NCBI GenBank assembly: GCA_900316955.1
Contig: ONEX01000009.1
Location: 36,697-100,696 of the forward strand
Reading direction: 5' to 3'
Length of the DNA stretch: 64,000 nucleotides
DNA from: an uncultured Bacteroidales bacterium
GTDB lineage: Bacteria > Bacteroidota > Bacteroidia > Bacteroidales > UBA932
The notes under the pieces are model-generated. The model did no database searches. It was not told the DNA's origin and worked only from the letters and a program-made list of their open reading frames with translations. The stretch's first letter is position 1, and every line of letters starts with the position of its first letter. Of this stretch, positions 1-9,481 are shown in pieces. Made by a program: the position numbers and the translations under genes.

Positions 1-21
1 GGCCCGGAATGACAACGAGAG
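1..21. repeat. End of a dispersed intergenic palindromic repeat (fragment)
   Basis: The first bases read CCCGGAATGACAACGAGA, which resembles the GAATGACA end of the dispersed repeat family seen more fully at 13521, 31858, 38639 and 54691. Only the edge is in the window, so this is a resemblance rather than a demonstrated copy. Confidence 0.3.
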
Positions 22-40
22 AACAACCCGAGAGAAAACC

Positions 41-2689
41 ATGGAATTAGCAGCGAAGTACAATGCCGCGGAAGTGGAGGACAAATGGTACGCCTACTGG
101 CTGGACCACAAGTTCTTCCATTCCGAACCCAATGAGAAGGAACCTTACACGATCGTGATCCCGCCGCCCAACGTCACGGGCATCCTGCATATGGGTCACG
201 TCCTGAACAATACCCTGAACGACGTCCTCATCCGCAACGCCCGCATGCACGGCAAGAACGCGTGCTGGGTGCCGGGAACGGACCACGCCTCCATCGCCAC
301 CGAGTCCAAGGTGGTCGCCAAGCTCAAGGCCATGGGCATCTCCAAGGAGGACATCGGCCGCGAGGAATTCCTCAAGCACGCCTGGGAATGGAAGGAGGAG
401 CACGGCGGGATCATCCTGCAGCAGCTCCGCAAGCTGGGCTGCTCCTGCGACTGGGACCGCACCCGTTTCACGATGGAACCGGCTCTTTCCGAGGCGGTTA
501 TCAACACCTTCGTATATTTCTACCGCAAGGGATGGATCTACAAGGGCGTCCGGATGGTGAACTGGGATCCCGAGGCCCTCACGGCCGTGAGTGACGACGA
601 AGTCATCCACAAGGACACCCAGAGCCATTTCTACCACCTCCGCTATTACATTTCCGACGGAAACGGAAATCCTACGGACAAGTTCCTCGTGATCGCGACC
701 ACCCGTCCGGAGACCATCATGGCCGACGCCGCCATCTGCGTGAACCCGAACGACGAGCGCCATCACTGGCTGCGCGGCAAGAAGGTCCTGATCCCGCTGA
801 TCAACCGGGAAATCCCCGTGATCGAGGACGATTACGTGGAGATGGACTTCGGTACCGGCTGCCTGAAGGTGACCCCGGCGCACGACGTGCACGACTACGA
901 GATCGGCCTGCGCCACAACCTGCCGGTTCTCGAGATCATCGACGACCACGGCAAGCTGAACGAGAACGCGCAGATCCTCGTCGGCGAGGACCGCTTCGTC
1001 GCCCGCAAGAAGATCGTGAAGATGCTGGAGGAAGCCGGCAACCTGGTGAAGGTGGAAGACTACACCTCGCCGGTGGGCTACTCCGAGCGGACGAACGCCG
1101 TCATCGAGCCCAAGCTCTCCGCCCAGTGGTTCCTGAAGATGGACACCCTGGCGAAGGTCGCGTTGGAAACCGTCGAGAGCGGCCGCACGAAGTTCATCCC
1201 CGAGCGCTACGTGAACACCTACCGTCACTGGATGGAGAACGCCCACGACTGGTGCATCTCCCGCCAGCTCTGGTGGGGCCAGCGCATTCCGGCCTACTAC
1301 CTCCCGAACGGCCAGTACGTGGTGGAAGCCACACCTGAAGCAGCGCTTAAGGCTGCGCAGGCTATCTGCCCGGAAATCAAGATGGAAGACCTCCATCAGG
1401 ACGAGGATGTGCTGGACACCTGGTTCAGCTCCTGGCTCTGGCCCATCTCCGTCTTCGACCCGGACATGCCCGGCCATCCGGACCACAAGCCCAACAAGGA
1501 CCTTTCCTATTATTATCCCACGAGCGACCTCGTGACCGGCCCGGACATCATCTTCTTCTGGGTGGCCCGCATGATCATGGCCGGCGAGGAGTTCATGGGT
1601 CGGGAACCGTTCTCCAACGTGTATTTCACCGGTATCGTCCGCGACAAGATCGGCCGGAAGATGTCGAAGACCCTCGGCAACTCCCCGAACCCGCTGGACC
1701 TCATCGAAACCTACGGCGCCGACGCCGTCCGCATCGGCATGCTCCTGTGCTCGTCCGCCGGCAACGACATCTTCTACGACGAGGCGCAGATCAAGCAGGG
1801 CGCGGCCTTCTGCAATAAGATCTGGAACTCCTACCGCCTGGTGAAGGGCTTCTCCGTCGACGATTCCATCGCCCAGACGCCCGCCGCGGCCGCCGCGATC
1901 CGCTGGTTCGACGCGAAACTCAGCGAAACCGTCGCCGCCGTGGAGGACCACTACCGCAAGTTCCGCATTTCCGACGCCCTGATGGCCATCTACAAGCTGT
2001 TCTGGGACGATTACTGCGCCTGGTACCTCGAGGCCATCAAGCCGGCCTTCGGCCAGCCTGTGGACCGCGCCACCTACGACGCCACCCTGGGCTACTTCGA
2101 GGCCCTGCTGAAGCTCATCCATCCGGTGATGCCGTTCATCACCGAGGAACTGTGGCAGAACATGGAAGACCGGAAGGAAGGGGAGACCATCATGTACGCG
2201 GCCGCTCCCGCCGTGAAGCCCTTCGAACCGGAGACGCTCGTGAACTTCGAGCTCGCCGAGGAAGCCGTGAACGGCGTCCGTGGCATCCGCAACCAGAAGA
2301 ACATCGCCCCGAAGGAAACCCTCGACCTCAAGATCAAGGGCGGTTTCCCGGCCGACGTCCTCCCGGTCGTAGAGAAGATGGGCAACGTGAAGGTCGAGAC
2401 CGTGGCCGATTTCGGCTCCGGACAGGGGGTCGGATTCATGGTCCGCACCCACGAGATGTTCGTCGCGCTGAGCGGCCTGGTGAATGTGGCGGAGGAGATC
2501 GCGAAGCTCGAAAAGGACCTCGCTTACCAGCAGAAATTCCTCGCCGGCGTCCGCGGAAAGCTCGCCAACGAGCGCTTCGTGGCCAATGCGCCGGCCGCCG
2601 TCATCGAGAACGAGCGCAAGAAGGAGGCGGATTCGCTCTCCAAGATTGAAAGCTTGGAGTCACAGCTGAAAGCACTGAAAAATAGCTGA
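41..2689 (+). CDS. valS: Valyl-tRNA synthetase
   Basis: Class I aminoacyl-tRNA synthetase charging tRNA-Val in the cytoplasm. The 882 residues match the family's usual length. The HxGH signature is HMGH at about residues 50-53, after PPPNVTG, and the second signature is KMSKT near residue 541, a common variant of KMSKS. The large editing domain (TTRPETIMADAA near residue 225, which also carries the GTGCLKVTPAHD motif) lies between them. An anticodon-binding domain follows, then a C-terminal coiled-coil arm from about 815 to the end (repeated Glu/Lys/Leu heptads), typical of ValS. The ATG start gives the expected N-terminus. It is the first gene of a + strand block. Assignment is secure. Confidence 0.97.
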   Translation: MELAAKYNAAEVEDKWYAYWLDHKFFHSEPNEKEPYTIVIPPPNVTGILHMGHVLNNTLNDVLIRNARMHGKNACWVPGTDHASIATESKVVAKLKAMGISKEDIGREEFLKHAWEWKEEHGGIILQQLRKLGCSCDWDRTRFTMEPALSEAVINTFVYFYRKGWIYKGVRMVNWDPEALTAVSDDEVIHKDTQSHFYHLRYYISDGNGNPTDKFLVIATTRPETIMADAAICVNPNDERHHWLRGKKVLIPLINREIPVIEDDYVEMDFGTGCLKVTPAHDVHDYEIGLRHNLPVLEIIDDHGKLNENAQILVGEDRFVARKKIVKMLEEAGNLVKVEDYTSPVGYSERTNAVIEPKLSAQWFLKMDTLAKVALETVESGRTKFIPERYVNTYRHWMENAHDWCISRQLWWGQRIPAYYLPNGQYVVEATPEAALKAAQAICPEIKMEDLHQDEDVLDTWFSSWLWPISVFDPDMPGHPDHKPNKDLSYYYPTSDLVTGPDIIFFWVARMIMAGEEFMGREPFSNVYFTGIVRDKIGRKMSKTLGNSPNPLDLIETYGADAVRIGMLLCSSAGNDIFYDEAQIKQGAAFCNKIWNSYRLVKGFSVDDSIAQTPAAAAAIRWFDAKLSETVAAVEDHYRKFRISDALMAIYKLFWDDYCAWYLEAIKPAFGQPVDRATYDATLGYFEALLKLIHPVMPFITEELWQNMEDRKEGETIMYAAAPAVKPFEPETLVNFELAEEAVNGVRGIRNQKNIAPKETLDLKIKGGFPADVLPVVEKMGNVKVETVADFGSGQGVGFMVRTHEMFVALSGLVNVAEEIAKLEKDLAYQQKFLAGVRGKLANERFVANAPAAVIENERKKEADSLSKIESLESQLKALKNS

Positions 2690-2725
2690 TAAAACAAAAT
2701 TGTTTAATGTATTAACATTTTTGTT

Positions 2726-3142
2726 ATGACGCATTTTGAGGTATCTTTCCCCGTCCGGTACTACGAAACCGACCAGATGGCGGTGGTCCACCACTCCAAT
2801 TACATCCGCTATTTCGAGATTGCCCGGAATTCGATGATGGTGGCGTGGGGATTCCCGATCGAGCGTTGCGAAAACGAGTACGGGGTGATGATCCCGATCG
2901 TCTCCGTCGAGTGCCGCTTCAAGCATCCGGCGCGGATGGGGGATGTCCTGACTGCGGTCGCCGAGATCGACAAGACGCCCCTGGCGAAACTCGTCGTCCG
3001 GCAGGCCGTCCTCAACCAGGACGGGGAAGTCTGCGCCGACGGCGCCGTGACCCTCGGCTTCATCGACTCGAAGTCATTCCGTCCGGTCCGGTGCCCCGAG
3101 CTCCTGGCCCGGATTATTGAAAACCATCTAAACGACAAGTAA
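2726..3142 (+). CDS. Acyl-CoA thioesterase, YbgC/4HBT hot-dog family
   Basis: A 138-residue single hot-dog domain protein. The N-terminal stretch [19 protein letters not shown] is the 4-hydroxybenzoyl-CoA thioesterase/YbgC signature, with the probable catalytic Asp at about residue 16. Such enzymes hydrolyse short or medium acyl-CoA thioesters and assemble as tetramers. The substrate cannot be told from sequence. It lies 36 bases after valS and one base before tatA, so it is probably co-transcribed with the Tat genes; in Proteobacteria the homologue sits by tol-pal, which is not the case here. Confidence 0.85.
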   Translation: MTHFEVSFPVRYYETDQMAVVHHSNYIRYFEIARNSMMVAWGFPIERCENEYGVMIPIVSVECRFKHPARMGDVLTAVAEIDKTPLAKLVVRQAVLNQDGEVCADGAVTLGFIDSKSFRPVRCPELLARIIENHLNDK

Positions 3143-3143
3143 T

Positions 3144-3353
3144 ATGCTGTTCATTTACCCCCTGATGTTAGGAACCTGGGAGATCGTCGCGATCGTCCTG
3201 GTCGTCCTCCTGCTGTTCGGCGGCAAGAAGATTCCCGAGCTGATGAAAGGCCTTGGCAAGGGCGTCAAGAGCTTCAAGCAGGGCATGAACGAGGTGGAGA
3301 AGGAGATCAAGGAACTCGACGAGGACGGTTATAAAAAGGACGAGAAGAAGTAG
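3144..3353 (+). CDS. tatA: Twin-arginine translocase subunit TatA/E
   Basis: A 69-residue protein with one N-terminal transmembrane helix (about 9-26), the hinge FGGKKIPEL, an amphipathic helix and a charged tail, which is the TatA architecture. It would oligomerise with TatC to export folded proteins across the inner membrane. The stop codon TAG overlaps the GTG start of tatC (TAGTG), implying translational coupling. No separate TatB is seen, as is usual in Bacteroidetes, which work with a TatA-TatC system. Confidence 0.93.
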   Translation: MLFIYPLMLGTWEIVAIVLVVLLLFGGKKIPELMKGLGKGVKSFKQGMNEVEKEIKELDEDGYKKDEKK

Positions 3354-4117
3354 TGGCCCAGGACGGTGAAATGTCCTTCTGGGACCATCTCGACGTATTG
3401 AGGGGGACTTTGTTCCGCTCAATCGGCGCCATTGTCCTCGTTTCCATCGTCTTCCTGGCGATTCCGGAGCGGCTGTTCAAGGCCGTGCTCTGGCCCACCA
3501 CGCCTGATTTCGTCCTTTACAAGTGGCTGGGACTGGATTTCTCGATGACCTTGATTAACATCGAGGTCTCCGCCCAGTTCTTCGTGCACCTGAAGATTTC
3601 GATCCTCATGGCGGCCATCGTCGCCTTCCCGTATGTGATCTGGGAAATCTGGAAGTTCATCGCCCCCGCCCTCTACGACAATGAGAAGAAGGCGGTGCGG
3701 AAGGCGTTCGGCATGTCCTCGTTCCTGTTTTACCTGGGCGTCGCGGTGGGCTATTTCATTGTCCTGCCGGTGTGCCTGATGTTCTTCATGAACTATACGG
3801 TGAGCGACACGGTCCAGAATACGATCTCCTTGAGTTCGTACATCTCCCTGTTCACCTCGATGGTGTTCCTGATCGGCCTGCTGTTCGAGTTCCCGACCGT
3901 CGTGCTGGTCCTGTCCAGCCTGGGCATCCTGACCAGGCAACAGCTGAAGGGATTCCGGAAACCGGCCTTTGTCGTGATCCTGATCCTGGCCGCGTTCATC
4001 ACCCCGAGCGATCCTTTCTCGATGTTCGTGCTGGCCATCCCGCTGTACGGGCTGTACGAACTCTCCATCCTGGTATGCAAACCCGAAACCCCTTCCGAAG
4101 ATGATCTCGCTGAATAA
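3353..4117 (+). CDS. tatC: Twin-arginine translocase subunit TatC
   Basis: A 254-residue polytopic membrane protein with about six helices. The N-terminus MSFWDHLDVLR is the conserved cytoplasmic signal-peptide recognition stretch of TatC, and FEFPTVVLVL plus the C-terminal FRKPAFVVILILAAFITPSDP match the family. TatC recognises the twin-arginine signal and recruits TatA. I use the GTG at 3353, which overlaps the tatA stop; an ATG at 3371 would also keep the conserved core. The 3' end overlaps the next gene by 17 bases. Confidence 0.93.
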   Translation: MAQDGEMSFWDHLDVLRGTLFRSIGAIVLVSIVFLAIPERLFKAVLWPTTPDFVLYKWLGLDFSMTLINIEVSAQFFVHLKISILMAAIVAFPYVIWEIWKFIAPALYDNEKKAVRKAFGMSSFLFYLGVAVGYFIVLPVCLMFFMNYTVSDTVQNTISLSSYISLFTSMVFLIGLLFEFPTVVLVLSSLGILTRQQLKGFRKPAFVVILILAAFITPSDPFSMFVLAIPLYGLYELSILVCKPETPSEDDLAE

Positions 4118-6026
4118 CGTCACCGTCGCATACGGCAGTTACACGCTGCTGGACGACATCAGCTTCCACATCAGCGAGAGCGACAAGATCGGCCTCGTCG
4201 GCAAGAACGGGGCCGGGAAGTCCACGCTGATGAAGCTGATCACGGGGGAGCAGAGTCCGACTTCGGGCCATATCGACATGCCGGCGGACCTCCGTATCGG
4301 CTATCTGCCCCAGATTATGGAGCACCACCGGGGGCGGAGCGTCATCGACGAAGTGATGACCGTGTTCGACCACCTGCACGAAATGGAGCGGGAACTGGAG
4401 CGGATCAATGTGGAACTGGGGGAGCGGACCGACTATGAATCAGCCGATTACGCCCGCCTCATCGACCGCCTGAACGAAATCAACGACCGCCTGGCGCTGG
4501 AAACGGGGGAGTCTCCCCGGGTGCAGGCGGAGCGGACGCTCTTCGGCCTGGGTTTCAAGGAAGAGGAGCTGTCCCGCCACACGGAAACCTTCAGCCAGGG
4601 CTGGAACATGCGCATCGAGCTGGCCAAGGTCCTGCTCGCGCATCCGGACGTCCTCCTGCTGGACGAGCCCACGAACCACCTGGACATCGAGTCCATCGAG
4701 TGGTTCGAGGATTACCTGAAGTCCTTCCGGGGCTCGCTGCTGCTGGTCTCCCACGACCGCAAGTTCCTGGACAATGTCACCACCCGGACCGTCGAGATTC
4801 TCCTGGGGCATATCCACGATTACAAGGTCCCTTACAGCCAATATGTTACGCTGCGCGCGGAACGGCTCGCCCAGCAGACGGCCGCCTACGAGAACCAGCA
4901 GCGGATGATCGAGAAGACGGAAGATTTCATCAACCGTTTCCGCTACAAACCCACCAAGTCCAACCAGGTCCAGTCCCGGATCAAGGCGCTGGAAAAGCTG
5001 GACCGCATCGAGATCGACGAGACGGACGATGCGAAGCTGAACCTCCGTTTCCCGCCTGCCGCCCGTTCGGGCGACGTCGTCTTCAAGGGCGCCGGCCTGA
5101 CGGTCGGCTACCCGCAGAAGGTCGTCTTCCGCGACGCGGAGATCGAGATCAAGCGCGGGGAGAAGGTCGCCCTCATCGGCCGGAACGGTGAAGGAAAGAC
5201 CACCCTCATGCGCGTGATCATGGGGGAACTGGAGCCCATTTCGGGCGAGGCGAAGGTGGGACACAATGTCCACATCGGCTATTACGCGCAGAATCAGGAA
5301 GATATCCTGGACCGGAACGAGACGGTGTTCGGCACTCTGGACCGCATCGCCGTGGGCGAGATCCGCACGAAGCTGCGTGACCTGCTTGGGGCGTTCCTGT
5401 TCAAGGGGGAGGACATCGACAAGAAGGTGTCCGTCCTCAGCGGCGGTGAGCGCGCCCGCCTCGGCATGGCCAAGCTGATGCTCTCGCCGTACAACGTGCT
5501 GGCCCTGGACGAGCCCACGAACCACATGGACATCCGCTCCAAGGACCGGCTCAAGCAGGCCCTGCAGGCTTTTGACGGCACGCTCATTGTAGTTTCCCAT
5601 GACCGTGATTTCCTGGACGGGCTGGTGGACAAGCTGTACGAGTTCCGGGACGGGAAGGTGAAGGAGCACCTGGGCGGTGTCTCCGACTTCCTCGAGAAAC
5701 GGAAACTGGAGAGCCTCCAGGAGCTGGAGCGCCGCTTCGCTCCCCAGGTGAAGCCGGTCGACGACCGCAAGGTCCAGGCCCAGGAAACGTTCCAGGCCCG
5801 CAAGACCGTCTCCAAGGAAATCCGGAAGATCCAGAACCGGGTGGACTACCTGGAGAAGGAGATCGGGAAACTGGAGAAGCGGCAGGCGGCGATCGAGAAG
5901 GTGCTGGCCGCGCCGGGCCCGAAGGACGACGTGATGGAACTGACCCGGGAATACCTGGAGAACAAGCGCAGTCTGGACGCCTTCACCGAGGAGTGGAGCG
6001 TGCAGATGGAGAAATTGGATAATTAA
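4101..6026 (+). CDS. ABC-F family ATP-binding protein (ribosome-associated type)
   Basis: 641 residues with two ABC ATPase domains and no membrane part, hence ABC-F. The first domain has Walker A GKNGAGKST (34-42), an FSQGW signature and LLLDEPTNHLD. The second has GRNGEGKTT (about 360-368), LSGGERARLG and LALDEPTNHMD. The linker between domains is rich in Arg/Lys and Gln, as in the P-site tRNA-interaction motif, and the C-terminus (about 560-640) is a coiled coil as in Uup/YheS. These proteins act on the ribosome to relieve stalling. It could be a Uup or YdiF-type housekeeping factor; I see nothing that shows antibiotic resistance. The start overlaps tatC. Confidence 0.9.
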   Translation: MISLNNVTVAYGSYTLLDDISFHISESDKIGLVGKNGAGKSTLMKLITGEQSPTSGHIDMPADLRIGYLPQIMEHHRGRSVIDEVMTVFDHLHEMERELERINVELGERTDYESADYARLIDRLNEINDRLALETGESPRVQAERTLFGLGFKEEELSRHTETFSQGWNMRIELAKVLLAHPDVLLLDEPTNHLDIESIEWFEDYLKSFRGSLLLVSHDRKFLDNVTTRTVEILLGHIHDYKVPYSQYVTLRAERLAQQTAAYENQQRMIEKTEDFINRFRYKPTKSNQVQSRIKALEKLDRIEIDETDDAKLNLRFPPAARSGDVVFKGAGLTVGYPQKVVFRDAEIEIKRGEKVALIGRNGEGKTTLMRVIMGELEPISGEAKVGHNVHIGYYAQNQEDILDRNETVFGTLDRIAVGEIRTKLRDLLGAFLFKGEDIDKKVSVLSGGERARLGMAKLMLSPYNVLALDEPTNHMDIRSKDRLKQALQAFDGTLIVVSHDRDFLDGLVDKLYEFRDGKVKEHLGGVSDFLEKRKLESLQELERRFAPQVKPVDDRKVQAQETFQARKTVSKEIRKIQNRVDYLEKEIGKLEKRQAAIEKVLAAPGPKDDVMELTREYLENKRSLDAFTEEWSVQMEKLDN

Positions 6027-6038
6027 TTTTTTATTGAT

Positions 6039-7046
6039 ATGAAAATGTTGAAAGATAACTCTTTGAAGGCTATCATCGGAATGATTGCTTTCGCTGCTGT
6101 GCTCCTCGTGGCCCCGCAGCGCGCAGCGGCCCAGTCCCTCTCCGCCCAGCTGACGGACAAGGACATCATGGTCTCCGAATTCAACGCGGTCAATGTGTCC
6201 GACGACTTCGAGGTGACGGTTTCGCGCGGTACCTACGGCGTGCGTCTCACCGTGGACAAGGAGCTGGCTCCCTATGTGGAAGTGTACGTCCGTTCCAAGG
6301 TCCTCTATGTCTCCTATGACGAAAAGGCGGTCCCGAAGGAACTCCGGAAGCTGTATCGGGGGAAAGGCTCCCTCACGCCCGTCTTCCGCGTCGTGGCCTA
6401 TACGCCTGAGCTCCAGGCGGTCACCCTTTCCGACAACGCCACGCTGACCGGCGTCGAGGAATTCGTCGCCGGCGATTTTGAGCTGACAGCGGCCGGCAAG
6501 TCCCAGGTGAAGAACCTGTCCGTCGCCGCGACCTCCGCGCGCATCAGCCTGAAGAAGAGCGCAATCGCCAACCTGAACCTCAAGACTGACCGGGGGGTCG
6601 AGGTCAACACCGACAACAGTTCGAACCTGAAACTCACGTTCACTGGCCGCGAACTGGCCCTGACGGCCGACGGTTCCTCCGTGGTCGTGGCCGACGGTCC
6701 CACCAAGAGCCTGAACATCTCCACGAGCGGTTCCTCCCAGGTCAGCATCACCTCCGAGACCGAAAAGGTGGATGTGACATCCGAGGGCAGCTCCAAGCTG
6801 ACGCTCACCGGCAAGGCCCAGGAATTGGAGGTCAAGGGTTCCCGCAGCTCCGTCGTGGACGCTTTCGCGATGCCGCTGGAGGAGGTCGAGGCCAATCTGT
6901 CCAATTCTTGCTCGGTCACCGTGTCCGTCTCCAAGAAGGTGTCCGCGAACCTTGTCGGCGGCAGCGCGCTGTACTATAGCGGAACCCCGGTGTTCGAGAT
7001 CGAGAAGATCGTGAAATCCACCCTGGCCCCTTACGGAACGAAGTAA
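6039..7046 (+). CDS. Secreted head-GIN domain protein (DUF2807)
   Basis: A 335-residue exported protein. Residues 1-32 form a signal peptide ending AAAQ. The mature part is built of short beta repeats rich in Ser/Thr/Val/Asp (LTLTGKAQELEVKGS and similar), matching the DUF2807 'auto-transporter adhesin, head GIN domain' family common in Bacteroidetes, which folds as a right-handed beta helix. Its function is unknown; an envelope or adhesion role is only inferred. It starts 12 bases after the ABC-F gene, and its stop overlaps the next start (TAATG). Confidence 0.8.
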   Translation: MKMLKDNSLKAIIGMIAFAAVLLVAPQRAAAQSLSAQLTDKDIMVSEFNAVNVSDDFEVTVSRGTYGVRLTVDKELAPYVEVYVRSKVLYVSYDEKAVPKELRKLYRGKGSLTPVFRVVAYTPELQAVTLSDNATLTGVEEFVAGDFELTAAGKSQVKNLSVAATSARISLKKSAIANLNLKTDRGVEVNTDNSSNLKLTFTGRELALTADGSSVVVADGPTKSLNISTSGSSQVSITSETEKVDVTSEGSSKLTLTGKAQELEVKGSRSSVVDAFAMPLEEVEANLSNSCSVTVSVSKKVSANLVGGSALYYSGTPVFEIEKIVKSTLAPYGTK

Positions 7047-8137
7047 TGCAAGTCTTTGACAGCCATGTCGATACGCCTTCGCAGCTGATCCGGCTCCGGA
7101 ACATCGGCATCGACAACCGCTATGGGCACGTCGACTTCCCCAAACTCAGGCGCGGGGGAGTCGGCGGCTCCTTTTTTGCCCTCTATACGCCGGCGGAGAT
7201 GGCGCCGGACGCAGCCACGCGCTATGCGCTGGAGATGGTTTCTGCCGTCTATGACGCCGTCGACGCCAACCCGGACTATGCGGCCCTGGCCTTCACCCCG
7301 GATGAAGCGGCGGAGAATGGCAAGGAAGGCCTGATTTCCGTGTTCATGGGCATGGAGAACGGCGCGCCGATCCAGCAGTCGCTGTCCCTGCTCCGCACTT
7401 TCTACCGCCTGGGCGTCAGCTATGTGACGCTCACGCACAACGGCGACAACGCCATCGCGGACAGCGCCGCCGAAGGGAAGCGCTGGCATGGCCTGAGCCC
7501 GTTCGGGAAGCAGGTGGTCGCCGAGATGAACGCCCTGGGCATGATGATCGACCTGTCACACGCCTCCGACGAGACCTTCTGGGACTGCATCCGCCTGTCC
7601 GAGGCTCCCGTCATCGCCACGCATTCCTGCTGCCGGGCCCTTTGCAACCATAGGCGCAACCTGACGGACGAGATGCTCCGGGCGCTCGGGGAGAAAGACG
7701 GTTATGTCGGCATCAACTTCTATCCGGCCTTCCTGTCGGAACGCTTCCTGTCCGATCCCGCCGACGCCGCCCTGTTCGACGAGGGCGAGCGGGTGGAGGC
7801 CGCCTTCATCGCCGATCCGGCCGATCCCGCCCGGGTGAAAGCCTGGGAGGAAATGCAGGACCGGCTCGAGACGATCTGGCGTCCGGGCGTCCGGGAGATC
7901 GTGGACCACATCGACCACGCCGTGTCCGTCATCGGCATCGACCATGTCGGAATCGGCAGCGACTTCGACGGCATCCTGGTACCGCCCGCCGGGCTCGAGG
8001 ATGTGTCCAGGATCGGAGTGGTCTTCGACGAGATGCGCCGCCGCGGCTATGCCGAGGAGGACATCGACAAGGTGGCGGGGAAGAACCTGTTGGCCGTGAT
8101 GCGGCGGATTGCCGAAAAGGCCGATATCGAACGGTAA
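7046..8137 (+). CDS. Membrane dipeptidase-type peptidase, family M19
   Basis: A 363-residue zinc dipeptidase of the renal dipeptidase family. Metal ligands are visible: DSHVDTP at residues 4-10, the conserved Glu in GMENG, His in DLSHAS and THSCCRAL, and Asp in GIGSDFDG. There is no signal peptide, so it is probably cytoplasmic; bacterial M19 enzymes cleave dipeptides, including D-amino-acid-containing ones. It is last in the + strand block and is followed directly by two terminator hairpins. Confidence 0.9.
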   Translation: MQVFDSHVDTPSQLIRLRNIGIDNRYGHVDFPKLRRGGVGGSFFALYTPAEMAPDAATRYALEMVSAVYDAVDANPDYAALAFTPDEAAENGKEGLISVFMGMENGAPIQQSLSLLRTFYRLGVSYVTLTHNGDNAIADSAAEGKRWHGLSPFGKQVVAEMNALGMMIDLSHASDETFWDCIRLSEAPVIATHSCCRALCNHRRNLTDEMLRALGEKDGYVGINFYPAFLSERFLSDPADAALFDEGERVEAAFIADPADPARVKAWEEMQDRLETIWRPGVREIVDHIDHAVSVIGIDHVGIGSDFDGILVPPAGLEDVSRIGVVFDEMRRRGYAEEDIDKVAGKNLLAVMRRIAEKADIER

Positions 8138-8160
8138 AAGGGCCCTTTTGAGGCCCTTTT
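8136..8160 (+). terminator. Rho-independent terminator after the dipeptidase gene
   Basis: AAAAGGGCC (8136-8144) pairs perfectly with GGCCCTTTT (8152-8160) around a 7-base loop. It begins inside the stop codon of the dipeptidase gene and ends in four T. Confidence 0.8.
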
Positions 8161-8165
8161 GGAGT

Positions 8166-8204
8166 GAAAACAAAAAAGTTATAATGTTTAACTTTTTTGT
8201 TTTC
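8166..8204. terminator. Bidirectional terminator between convergent genes
   Basis: A perfect 16-base inverted repeat: GAAAACAAAAAAGTTA (8166-8181) and its complement at 8189-8204, loop TAATGTT. It has A/T tracts on both sides and lies between the converging dipeptidase and cinA genes, so it can stop transcription from both. Confidence 0.8.
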
Positions 8205-8215
8205 TTTCTTTTATA

Positions 8216-9481
8216 TCAGTGCGTTGAATCTTCGAGGATGGTCTGACGCAGAAAATCGAGCGCGGCGGCCGCAAAACGCTCGATATTGCGCTTCCGGTCG
8301 TTCCGATAGTTCTTTTTGACGGTCTTCGTACCCCGCGGACCGGCCACGCCGATCCATACCGTGCCCACCGGATTGAACGCGTCGCCGTCCGGTCCGGCGA
8401 GGCCGGTCGTGGAGACGGCGTAGTCGCTGCCGGTCACGCGGCGGACGCCTTCGGCCATCGCCGCCGCGACCTCGCTACTGACGACGCCGCACCGCTCGAT
8501 GGTCTCCGCCGGCACGCCGAGCACCTTCTCCTTGACGGAAATCGCATAGGAAGTGACCGAGCCCAGGTAGTAGGCGGATGAACCGGGCACGGATGTGATA
8601 AGATGAGATATCTCGCCGCCCGTGCAGGATTCCGCGGCGCTCAGGGTCTGGCCGGAAGCTTTGAGCAGGCGGCCTACGGTGGCTTCCAGGGTGTCGTCTT
8701 CGTCGGAGTAGATCTTGTCGCCCAGGAGCTCCTTCAAGCGGGCGATCTGCTCTTCCACGCGGGCTTTTTCCTCTTCCAGGTTGCCGCTGTAGATGGACAG
8801 GCGGAGACGGATGCCCGTGAGGGGATTCGGCAGATACGCGAGGTGCATGTCTTCAGGCAAGGCGTCTTCCCACGGCGCGATGAATTCGGAGAGGGCCGAT
8901 TCCGCCATGCCGAACACCATCACGCTGCGGTGCAGGATGTCGTTCAGGGGGAAATGGCTCCGGATGTCCGCCATCACCGAAGGGATGGCGCCGACCGCCT
9001 CGAACGGGACGCCTGGCAGGGCGTACAGCGTGGCGTCGAAGGATTCCTCCGGAAAGCGGAAAACCATGATCGGAGCCGTTCCCAGGCGGTTTTCGATGAC
9101 TTCGCACCGGTCGGGCACCAGGGCCTGCGCGCGGTTGCTCGCGAGCATGTCCAGCCCGCGGTTGCGGAGGATGTCCTGGATGAGAGCCAGCTGGCCGGCG
9201 TGCTCCACGTAGCCGGTACTTCCCGAAAGCTCCGCCAGGACGCCTTTCGTGATGTCGTCCTTCGTGGGGCCCAGACCGCCGGTGGTAATGACGATATCAT
9301 TGACGGTCAATTCGTTGCAGAGGTTGTTCAGGATTTCGTCGCGGTCGTCTCCGATGGAGAGCATGCGGGTGACACGGATGCCCGCCTCTTCGAGCGCGAC
9401 GGCGAGACGGGAGGAATTGGTGTCCACGACCTGGCCGATGAGGATCTCATCGCCGATGGTGCAGATGGAAGCTTGGATCAT
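8216..9481 (-). CDS. cinA: CinA-type nicotinamide-nucleotide amidohydrolase / competence-damage protein
   Basis: 421 residues from the ATG at 9481. The N-terminal molybdopterin-binding-like (COG1058) domain contains TTGGLGPTKDDITK; the C-terminal CinA domain contains LSAAESCTGG (catalytic Ser region) and AVSTTGLAGPDGD. In characterised homologues the N domain is an ADP-ribose pyrophosphatase and the C domain deamidates NMN, recycling pyridine nucleotides. A longer in-frame extension exists upstream but lacks homology. The chosen ATG overlaps the stop of the PyrD-like gene (ATGA), so the two are translationally coupled. Confidence 0.93.
   Translation of the reverse strand: MIQASICTIGDEILIGQVVDTNSSRLAVALEEAGIRVTRMLSIGDDRDEILNNLCNELTVNDIVITTGGLGPTKDDITKGVLAELSGSTGYVEHAGQLALIQDILRNRGLDMLASNRAQALVPDRCEVIENRLGTAPIMVFRFPEESFDATLYALPGVPFEAVGAIPSVMADIRSHFPLNDILHRSVMVFGMAESALSEFIAPWEDALPEDMHLAYLPNPLTGIRLRLSIYSGNLEEEKARVEEQIARLKELLGDKIYSDEDDTLEATVGRLLKASGQTLSAAESCTGGEISHLITSVPGSSAYYLGSVTSYAISVKEKVLGVPAETIERCGVVSSEVAAAMAEGVRRVTGSDYAVSTTGLAGPDGDAFNPVGTVWIGVAGPRGTKTVKKNYRNDRKRNIERFAAAALDFLRQTILEDSTH

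Noticed and set aside
47-2452. 800-codon open frame antisense to valS
   Set aside because: No recognisable domain; the long frame follows from valS codon use at high GC.
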